A stretch of 64,000 nt of DNA from Phoma sp. XZ068 (lineage: Eukaryota; Ascomycota; Dothideomycetes; Pleosporales; Didymellaceae). A program made the translations under genes and the position numbers. Shown here piece by piece: positions 56,477 to 64,000 of the stretch. The DNA is taken from contig RBKR01000013.1 in assembly GCA_004835665.1 (NCBI GenBank), forward strand, positions 930,001-994,000, written 5' to 3'. Position 1 is the stretch's first letter. Each line of letters begins with the position of its first letter. The notes beneath the pieces were generated by a model. It made no database searches, was not told the DNA's origin, and worked only from the letters and a program-made list of their open reading frames with translations.

Positions 56477-58021
56477 ATGACTATCTCTACAACGCTTTTC
56501 GGTAAGAAGACCCTGGATGTCTCTTCCCTCACGCTCGCTCAAGTCAAGCAGCATCTCGACAAGGCTGAGCCTGCTGAGTCTCGTGGTATACCCTCCTCCC
56601 ATCCCGGCGCCGGCGCCGAGGAGGCCGAGTACCCGAATCTGAACTCCCATGAGTCGCAGGACGGTATTTGGGTGTGTTGTTGCGGCTTCGAGAATCCGCT
56701 GGTCCACTTCAAAGGCGCTTTCCCGTTTAAGAAGTTGAAGTGTGGGTCATGCAACCACGTACTGTGTAAGCGCTGCCACACGTCTGAGATTATCGCCCTG
56801 TTAGAGTGCGAGGGGTTGACAAGCAGCCAGGGTCAGACTGAACTACGTCTCTTTCAGCTTTGTCCTTCGTGCGGTCTAAGTTATCGTGCGGTGATGCGGA
56901 GCGACCACAATGGTAAATGTCTCTGTTGGGTGCCTGTGGCATCTCATTCTCATTCCGAGATGTGTTCCTGCGGTGAGCTGGCCAAGTTTGACTGGCGAAA
57001 GTATATCATTGGCGAGCCATGGACGTATCGTCTGAACCCGCACAGGTCAGCGCATGACTGCAAGATGAAGCGAATGCGGGCTCGAATGGACCTCCAGGAG
57101 GAGACGCTCACCAAAAAAGACCAAGACTGTTCAATCTCCGTGGCTTCGGCGCACAACCCGCAGCAACAGTCTCACTCTTTGTGGGAGCGTCCAGGTCTTT
57201 CACACTTGCAAGCTCCTACCCCTTCACAAAACGTATATAACTCGGTGCAGAACACCCCCATTTGTTCTCCCACACACCCGATTCCCATTTTAGGACCTCG
57301 CCGCCCTGTTCGCTTGACCGTGGACACCAACACATCTCTGCTACAGCGCACGAACGCACAGCGTGGTAGGCCCTCAAATATTCCTCGTTTGGCAACCTAC
57401 CAGGACTCGCCTGTCTCGTTTCGACCGACGCTGCTTGGTCGTGCAGAGACTTGGACGACTACCGCGGGTCACCAGCGGACGTATGAAAATGGGGGAGCTG
57501 GCTTAAACACTTCCTTTGATTCTCCATTCGATTCGTGCGAAGATAGTCCTTCATATGCGCAGGATGGCATCGACCGCATTGCCCAGCACGTACAGCCGGC
57601 GACAACAATCCACGCGCCAACGCCAATCCGAGTCGCAGCGACATACAACGAACTCCTTCCGAAGACTGAAGATTTGCCACGCAGGCCACTTTCTCGAGTC
57701 AAGACGGATGTGCCTTCCCCAACTCTTCAAGCTACATTCAATGATTTAACATTGGAGGCCAGAAACTCAACACGCGTGATAATCTCGAATAAGATGCCAC
57801 AGGAGGCTGGAGAGCAGACATCCGATGATTTGACCAAGGCCCAGCTCCGAGAGTATCTAGGCGAGCATTATGCAAAGGTGATATATCCCCCAGAGCCCCG
57901 TAAGCAAGCTAAAAACCCAAAGCAAATTGAGAAACGGACATCGGGTAATTTAACCAAGGAGCAGCTCCGAGAGTATTTAGGCGAGAACTTTGAGAAGGTA
58001 ATTTGGCCCCTGGACCCCTGA
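56477..58021 (+). CDS. Cys-rich putative zinc protein with repeated LTKxQLREYLGE motif
   Basis: Single exon, 514 residues. Residues 65-165 carry about 14 Cys: WVCCCGFENPLVHF, then KCGSCNHVLCKRCH (C89, C92, C97, C100), LCPSCG (C129, C132), CLCW and CSCG. These are probably several zinc sites. I recognise the WVCCCG..NPLVHF layout from an uncharacterised Dothideomycete family. Residues 190-440 are low complexity. The C-terminus has two 27-residue repeats, LTKAQLREYLGEHYAKVIYP and LTKEQLREYLGENFEKVIWP. A weaker third copy, LTLAQVKQHLDKAEP, sits near the N-terminus. No signal peptide. Possible adaptor or ubiquitin-related protein, but no RING pattern is certain. Confidence 0.75.
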   Translation: MTISTTLFGKKTLDVSSLTLAQVKQHLDKAEPAESRGIPSSHPGAGAEEAEYPNLNSHESQDGIWVCCCGFENPLVHFKGAFPFKKLKCGSCNHVLCKRCHTSEIIALLECEGLTSSQGQTELRLFQLCPSCGLSYRAVMRSDHNGKCLCWVPVASHSHSEMCSCGELAKFDWRKYIIGEPWTYRLNPHRSAHDCKMKRMRARMDLQEETLTKKDQDCSISVASAHNPQQQSHSLWERPGLSHLQAPTPSQNVYNSVQNTPICSPTHPIPILGPRRPVRLTVDTNTSLLQRTNAQRGRPSNIPRLATYQDSPVSFRPTLLGRAETWTTTAGHQRTYENGGAGLNTSFDSPFDSCEDSPSYAQDGIDRIAQHVQPATTIHAPTPIRVAATYNELLPKTEDLPRRPLSRVKTDVPSPTLQATFNDLTLEARNSTRVIISNKMPQEAGEQTSDDLTKAQLREYLGEHYAKVIYPPEPRKQAKNPKQIEKRTSGNLTKEQLREYLGENFEKVIWPLDP

Positions 58022-58528
58022 ATATAGACCTTTTTAACTTCTAAATGTTTTCCGAGACAGTTGTGATATGCTTTGCGTGACGTGTGCATCCAAACTGTAT
58101 GAGCATTCCGGTGCGCTAAATCGGGAGAACTTGTGTTCTCAGCCTTATCATCGCCCGTTTCAGTGCAAGTATAACGTAGTTTTCATCAGTAAGATGCGAA
58201 CATTGCGCACACATTTGTTCAGTGGCAAGTGCTGCAAACAATGAGTTTCCAGAGACGCACAAGGAGATGAAGAGAAGCGGAGGGGGAGATGATAGAAGAT
58301 TTTGCCCCAAAGAGGGGAGATAACGCTTGACAGTTACAGTGTACAAGTACAAAAGCTTGCCATTTGACGTTCGACGTTTTTATAAACAATACGAAACTGG
58401 GCCGTGAACGCGCCGTGATGCCATTGCTACGACCTGCTAAAGCGCTGCCGTTCAGTAACAAATAAGAAAAATGGTAGGCGTTGTCGCCAGTGTATATACC
58501 TCCATTTTGACGTTTCAGAGCTGTTCCC
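58022..58528. other. Intergenic, convergent 3' ends
   Basis: About 500 bases between convergent stop codons. Nothing recognised. Confidence 0.55.
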
Positions 58529-59295
58529 TCAGATCTGTCCACGCTGGTGTCTGCCGGTCTTCAAGTTGAAGGCACGCTGGTCCTTCAACCACCGCCTGTA
58601 ACCAGCAACGCTGCCAATCTTCTCGCCATAGTAGTCTGGCGGGGGGTTTGCGAGGGAAGAGACGGAGGGATCAACGCGGTGACGCTTGATGCGGTTGAAG
58701 AAGGCCGAGTCTTTCTGTGCAGTTATTAGTGCCAAGCTCGGTAATGCGTAGCAATGACCATTCGTACCCTTGTGAACTCAGTAATAACGCCCCTGTACGC
58801 CAGATTGAAGACTTGGTTGCCAAAGACAGGGCCAATAAGCCATCCAGCAGCCAGCATGCCCAGTGTGCTCAGTCCCATCAGCATCATGGGGTCGAAGCCA
58901 CCCAATTGCTCAGACAAAACTGCGTCATAGCCGTTGTTGATCATGAAGGTCAATCCGTAGTACGTCACTCCAATAGCGCTGGCACCTGAGCAGGCCTGTC
59001 CGATCCTCCGGCGCGTTCGGCGCAGAGCAAAGAAGTCGTTCCATGTGAGAGCTTGTGTGCCGGCGGCAGGCTTAGCTCCTGCTGCTGAAGGCGCAGTCGA
59101 GGCATTTCGTACGGCAAGCTTGCTAGGAACGGCGCGTTGTTGTGTGAAGAAGGCGGTTTGCGACTGCTGCTGGAGCGTGCTTGGTCGTGTGCATGTGGAG
59201 AAGGAGGCTGCAAGGGTCGAACATGGCGCGAGGATCGCGGGCGGGTAGCGGTTGGCGAATGCCCTCGCCGGGCATAGGGCGCTCCTTGCAAGCAT
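58529..59295 (-). CDS. PAM17: Presequence translocase-associated motor subunit Pam17, mitochondrial
   Basis: Two exons, 59295-58768 and 58714-58529, coding 237 residues. The first 65 residues are Ala-, Ser- and Arg-rich, a matrix-targeting sequence. The Pam17 core follows: LTWNDFFALRRTRRRIGQACS, two membrane helices (ASAIGVTYYGLTFMI and GLSTLGMLAAGWLIGPVFG), then FFNRIKRHRVDPS and NPPPDYYGEKIGSVAGYRRWL. Pam17 helps assemble the Pam16-Pam18 part of the TIM23 import motor in the inner membrane. The intron is 53 nt and lies between codons. It is divergent from the small gene at 59726. Confidence 0.95.
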
Positions 59296-59725
59296 TGTGG
59301 TGGTGATGGGCGATGGACGTGTTGGTGATCGCGAACGATAAATGGGAAGTTCACCGAGCTAAGCTCGGTCTTGGCGCTATGCAAGATGCCCACCTCACGC
59401 GATGTGGTTGCAGATGTTAATACTTTTAACTGGTAGAAAGGGTTTCGGGTTACATTCCAAGTCTGTACGTTCAATTTCCCCGGTCTCCAAGCGCAACGTA
59501 GAAGATGTGATCTTCACCAACTGAGACGTCATACCTCGCCTACTTAATCAGCATCGTGGAGTGCGGACCAGAAGATCAGCCATTGGCGCAGCACAACTCC
59601 ATCTCTTACACCACAAAACATCCTTATACTATCTTCGCAGTCTGTGTGTAGTCTACATACAGAACAAGTCAAGTCCAGCAAACCCCCAACCTCACGAATC
59701 TCACAATTCCGCAAATCCGCGTACC
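59296..59725. promoter_or_regulatory. Divergent promoter of PAM17 and the 59726 gene
   Basis: A 430-base region between two start codons. No clear TATA box. The plus-strand half is CA-rich, like a 5' leader. Confidence 0.45.
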
Positions 59726-59962
59726 ATGTGCGGCCCGTTATTTAGCTGCGGCCGCGTTGTGAAAGAAAAGTGGCCATCGGCGGCCGCGGCTCCAGCTGGG
59801 AACATGTGGGCAGGCTCAAGAGGTGCCGAGCAAAAAGTACCAACGAAGAAAGCTCCTGAACAGCAACCTCAAAGCCTCGACGCTATCAACGAGGCCCTGA
59901 TGATGCCGCAAGTAACAAATCACTATTCAAGAGGAAGAGTCGAGAATTGGCTAGAGTCCTGA
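59726..59962 (+). CDS. Small protein of unknown function
   Basis: Single exon, 78 residues from ATG 59726 (context TACCATGTG). The frame is open upstream but without another ATG close by. The N-terminus is MCGPLFSCGRVVKEKW; the centre is Ala-, Lys- and Gln-rich; the C-terminus reads LDAINEALMMPQVTNHYSRG then RVENWLES. A leading MCGPLFSC could be lipidated through its Cys, but this is speculation. I do not recognise it. Its CA-rich leader, good start context and clean end support a real gene. Confidence 0.5.
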   Translation: MCGPLFSCGRVVKEKWPSAAAAPAGNMWAGSRGAEQKVPTKKAPEQQPQSLDAINEALMMPQVTNHYSRGRVENWLES

Positions 59963-60062
59963 AGAAGGGAAGCCTTGAGCCTTGAACTCGGTGGACCTTG
60001 CCGCAACATTCACTTATGATATCCAACTACGAAACGCTACTACTATACCCAAATATGATACC

Positions 60063-61320
60063 CTACTTCCTGTAAATATCACCAGTCCTTCTAATTTCAT
60101 CCTCGCTGTCTTTGCCTCTACCTTCAGCCTCCAGTTTCCTTACCAGTGGCAGCACCTCCCTCCCGTACGCCTCAATATCATCTTCGTAGTGCAAGAACGC
60201 CGTCAGCACAAGGTTAACACCCAAGCTCTTCAGCAACAGAATGCGATCAGCAATCTGCTCCTTGGTTCCAATCAACTTGGTCTTGAACCCATCGTTGTAC
60301 TGCACCAAATCCTCCACCTTCGAGTCCGCCCACATTCCTTTTTTGTTCCCCGTACTAGCACCCGCCTGCTGCACCGCATCACGGAACGCCTCCACTGCCT
60401 CCGTATCCGCCTTGCCCTGGATCTCCTTCAGCACCTGAATAGCCTCCTCTTCCGTATCCCTCAAGATGACAAACGAATTAACCGCAAACCTCACATGCTT
60501 CTCCCTCCCAACCTTCCTCGCCCGCTCCTTCACATCCTGGATCTGATTCCTGAACCCCTCTAAGTCATTCCCATTCATGAAATACCAATCACTAACCTCC
60601 GCGCCGTTATCCCTTGCATCGTCGCTGTTGCCGCCCTGGAAGATCTCTGGATGCTCTCTGCCCTCCCACTTCAGCGGCTTCGGACTCAACCTGTAGCCCC
60701 TGTACTGATAGAAGTCGCCGCCGTACGTGAACCCCTCATCGCCCGCCGTCCAGATACCCTTGAGCGCTTCAATGAACTCACGTGAACGGCGGTAGCGCTC
60801 GGCATGCTCGAGCCACCACTGTCCGACGGCGGTGAACTCGCCTTTGAACCAGCCGGATACGATGTTGACGGCGATGCGGCCGTTGGTGTAGTTGTCGATA
60901 CTGGCGATTTGCTTGGCGGCGATGGTAGGATTCCAGGGGCCAGGGAGGATGGCCGCAATCAGCTTCAGTCGCTCAGTTTGATGTAGTAGTGCCTGTGAGA
61001 AGGTTACGGACTCGTGTTGGTTGGCGGCGCCGTAGGAGGCCGTGAAGCGAATCTGTGTTAGAGCGTATTCAAAACCGACGTTCTCAGCTGTCTGGGCATA
61101 ACGAGCATTGGACTTGAGATCCCATGATGTGCGTTGGGGAATCTTGGAGATTACGAGACCGCCAGAGACATTGGGCACCCAGTAGCTGTTGGACGGTTAG
61201 TAAAAGTTCGAGCAGTGCAAGGACATGGCGAGCGCACGCGAAAAGGACGCGATCAGGGTCCTGGTTCAGCTCGTGAGGTGTTACAGGCGTGAAGCCATTC
61301 TCGCCATTCGTTTCTGCCAT
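60063..61320 (-). CDS. FMN-dependent monooxygenase, SfnG/SsuD-like (luciferase-type fold)
   Basis: Two exons, 61320-61238 and 61185-60063, coding 401 residues. The exon join reads LFAYWVPNVSGGLVISKIPQ, the expected N-terminus of the group. Luciferase-like barrel features follow: IRFTASYGAANQHESVTFSQALL, LPGPWNPTIAAKQIASIDN, GRIAVNIVSGWFKGEF, and FQGGNSDDARDNGAEVSDWYFMNG. Bacterial SfnG oxidises dimethylsulfone with reduced flavin, and SsuD uses alkanesulfonates. The closest by motif is SfnG. The intron has a CTAAC branch site, so it is well adapted to a fungal genome. It lies 570 bp downstream of the FMO-like gene on the same strand. Confidence 0.88.
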
Positions 61321-61891
61321 GATAGTTGGTGTGATCAATGGTTGATATTTCAGTGTACAGAGCAGATGTTATTCCACGTTGCTCGTTCTGACCAGCCGGC
61401 GCCCCCTTATACTTTTAGGTAAAGACAGGACTCTGTATCCTAGCAGCGAAGAATCAACTCATCTTCCCCGGAAGTCTTCCGTACCGCGATGGTGAGCGAT
61501 CACACCAGAGACAATAGTACGGGTTGACGGCTATATAGGGAGCGACATATGCGGGACATATTGCGTGCTGCAACACCAAAGCTGTGATGGCGGGGTTGAC
61601 GCGTGTGAGGCCAAAAAGTTAGACCGAACAGTTTCAGGAGATCTGCAGTATACCATGCCACAATGCACCACTAGGTGTGTCGGATGGAAGGGTCTGGTAG
61701 TGTGGTGAGAGGTCGGTGGTACTCGGCAGATTGCGCCATCAAGGTAGAGCATAGCGCAACTCACATTCTGTAATCCTGTACGCAGAACACCAGAAACCCC
61801 ATTTGTAGTCACAGGGTCTAGATTGAGAAGAACATTGGGGAAACTGGCAGAGAATGGGGTATGTCAAGGTCCCCATGCCTTCAACGGCTCC
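61321..61891. other. Intergenic, promoter of the SfnG-like gene
   Basis: About 570 bases between the FMO stop and the SfnG-like start. No gene seen; a TATATAGG box at about 61532-61539 lies too far upstream to be a sure core element. Confidence 0.5.
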
Positions 61892-63571
61892 TCAGATAAA
61901 CCAACTACTATCCTTTCTCTTCTCCCCGACAACAACCCAGCCGTCTTCGCCTACATCATACTTCCTATCACCCTTCCCCGGTTCAGGATACTTCTTGATG
62001 TTATTGTATGCCCAACGCTGCTCATCCGTCAGTACCGGCGGATACCTTCCCTTCCCCTCTAGCAATGGCAACCCAGCAAGTTCATACATGTACCTAAACC
62101 ACTCCATGGTTTCTCCATCATCCCAAAGAATCGTATGAAATTGTCTGCCCTCTTCCTTACACTTTTGTGCCCTCCTAATTTCCCACTCTTGGATCTCCGA
62201 ATCGCTCGGTAACGACTTTGCTTCGCGATGGCTGAAGAGGCGAGCGAGCGCAATAGCCTGATACTCGAACGAGCGGAACGTAAGAACGCGAGGTAGTCCA
62301 ATGATGCCTAAACTCCTCGGGTACGCAGCAGAAAAAGTGTGCTGGTAAAACCCCTGCAGTCTATTCTCCGTGTAATCATAGAGTGGCCCGCCATTCGCAG
62401 CGCTGTTCCAGAATGGAAACGAGGGCTTGTACCCCGTGCAATATATAACTATATCGATGTCCTGAAGGACGCTACCATCGGCGAAGTTGATCGCACCGGA
62501 CGAAGCATCGTAGAAAGTGATGATGGGTTTCCACGCCACGCCACGAGGAGGTGAATCCCCTTCCCAGCGTGACCGCGACCGCCGAGACTGATAGACGGGG
62601 AGTGAAACGGAGCCAGACTGTGCAACCTGAGTAGTGATGTCGTGACCAGAAGCAGAATTGCCGATGATGAGGATCTTCTTGTTGGGGTAGTGGATTGGTG
62701 AGCGGTAGAATTTGGAGTGGGTGATGCGGCTTGGGAAGGCGCGAATGTAATCGTCAAGACCGTCGACTTGTGGGATCTGGGGAGCAGTATTAGTATGGGT
62801 GGCCATTAAATGTTGATACCAGACGAGAAGCGTACATATGGAACGGAATAGTGCCCGTTGGCAATGATAACGGCGTCGAATAGCTCTTCCCACCAGATAT
62901 CTACATTCTGCACTGGATCATGTCGTCTGAGAATTAACTTCCATATATCGTGGTCGCGGGTTACATTCTCAACCGTGGTATTAAGTACCAAAAATCGATC
63001 AGTATGATGCGAAGCGAAGTAATCTTGGATGTATTGCTTCGGTACCCAGTGTGGTGCGAAGGGTCCGTATGCAAACCTTTCATCAGATAATGACATGATA
63101 ACTTCGGGAACGTTTGTTCTTGCAGACGATTAGCAATGTTCCTCGCATCAAGCACATTGTACGCGTGTACTCACGTGAGGCCATCGTATATTGGCGTTCT
63201 GTCAAATCTCGTCTGTTTTGTTGGCGCCACAGCAGCTGGGAGACTTTGCGGTACGCTCAGGGAAGGATCAATATCAGGTGGGTTCTTCCCAGGGTGAATT
63301 CGGCTTGGTGGTGCTGGGTCCGGATCGTATATCCTGCATCATGATCAGCCCTGGGCAGTGACTGACGAATATCGTTAACAGTACCACGTTCCTCCCGGTG
63401 TCTCTCGACGCTCAAATACTTGTATAACATCAAAAGCATCCTCTGCATCGAAAGCCGCAGCCGCAGCAGCACCTGTGTTGTTGTCAGACGAGAATGACAT
63501 CAAGGCTAGTTGGACGTACCAGCTGCCCCAGCACCAATAATGGCTACTGATCTAACCGTTGATTTAGACAT
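61892..63571 (-). CDS. Flavin-containing monooxygenase (class B, FMO-like)
   Basis: Five exons: 63571-63520, 63472-63385, 63333-63175, 63118-62836 and 62776-61892, coding 488 residues. The FAD-binding GAGAAG lies at about residues 13-18, followed by a poly-Ala helix and VFERRETPGGTW. NADPH-binding ILIIGNSASGHDI occurs in the last exon. The FMO block YDGLTTNVPEVIMSLSDERF and the active-site segment ANGHYSVPY are present. FMO enzymes add oxygen to soft N or S atoms. No membrane anchor is visible at the C-terminus. It lies next to the SfnG-like monooxygenase on the same strand, so S-oxygenation of an organosulfur compound is a plausible shared role. All five exons keep frame. Confidence 0.9.
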
Positions 63572-63908
63572 TTTTATGCCCAGAATTATCTCCCAGAAAC
63601 TACCAGATTTAGTACATTAATACTTACAGTGTTAGTAGCTGACCAATGTCGGCAAGATATCGGAAGAATATGGCGTGCTCGGCTGCTGTGCTCGCGCAAT
63701 AATGCTTTGCTGTTGTTGGCTCCAACATCAGTGTAATATTGATAACGCAGACAGGGACCTCAACAAGACGAGAACGGTCGTACGATGAATATCAGGGAAC
63801 AAAAAATTGGTGGGTATCATTTCGTCGCGTTTACATGCATGCACATGCACTTGATACATGACTGCATCAAGGCACGTACGCGATCTACGAGCGGCTCTCA
63901 AGCCACGC

Positions 63909-64000
63909 TCACAACTGCTCGATGCCTTCCACAAGTCTGTCGATGCCTTCCTCGGACTCGTCATTCATGAGACCCTCGATCAGACGAGACCTGTCTGAAG
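63909..64000 (-). CDS. 3' end of a further gene, cut by the window edge
   Basis: On the minus strand from the right edge the frame reads SDRSRLIEGLMNDESEEGID then RLVEGIEQL and a TGA at 63911-63909. The acidic, helical tail looks coding. Only about 30 codons are visible, so neither family nor certainty can be given. The 63572-63908 gap between it and FMO shows nothing else. Confidence 0.35.
   Translation of the reverse strand, partial: SDRSRLIEGLMNDESEEGIDRLVEGIEQL

Overview
The window is nuclear DNA of a filamentous ascomycete, most likely a Dothideomycete of the Pleosporales. Genes are compact and carry short introns (about 45-110 nt) with GT..AG borders and CTAAC-like branch sites. Housekeeping genes are purely fungal in type (PAN1, CYM1, PAM17, MDM20, ATG5). 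Two gene families are typical of the lineage: a Cys-rich WVCCCG protein and an F-box-like HLPRELRDQIYD protein. The order assignment is inference from gene content. I rebuilt about 27 genes by joining exons at splice sites; each model keeps reading frame across every junction.

Layout. 0-5.5 kb: two genes in tandem on the minus strand, the NatB auxiliary subunit (MDM20/NAA25) and mitochondrial methionyl-tRNA synthetase (MSM1). 6.6-7.2 kb: the most interesting gene, an intronless secreted precursor with four copies of a Trp-rich peptide between Kex2 and Ste13 sites. It looks like a cysteine-free alpha-factor-type mating pheromone. 7.6-11.9 kb: a COG0523 metallochaperone GTPase, a small hydrophilic protein, an unknown protein and ATG5. 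11.9-23.6 kb: a gene-poor stretch with a short bZIP-like protein, a SWIM zinc-finger protein, a Ser-rich conserved protein and an F-box-like protein. 23.6-45.4 kb: gene-dense, with an MFS exporter, PAN1, a small coiled-coil protein, MRI1 (methionine salvage), an aldo/keto reductase, CYM1 (presequence protease), taxilin, a nitronate monooxygenase and a Kin4/Frk1-like kinase. 45.4-48.8 kb: no gene seen. 48.8-64 kb: an amino-acid permease, a damaged tRNA-Gln(CTG), a secreted M20 peptidase, a rhodopsin-domain membrane protein, the Cys-rich lineage protein, PAM17, a 78-residue protein, and a pair of flavin monooxygenases (SfnG-like and FMO-like) followed by the 3' tip of a further gene.

Most genes are unrelated housekeeping neighbours, and I see no classical secondary-metabolite cluster. 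Divergent pairs with short shared promoters are common: COG0523 gene/9147, 10627/ATG5, PAN1/30953, MRI1/aldo-keto reductase, CYM1/taxilin and PAM17/59726. Three genes act in mitochondrial biogenesis (MSM1, CYM1, PAM17). The SfnG-like and FMO-like genes may form a small organosulfur catabolic unit.
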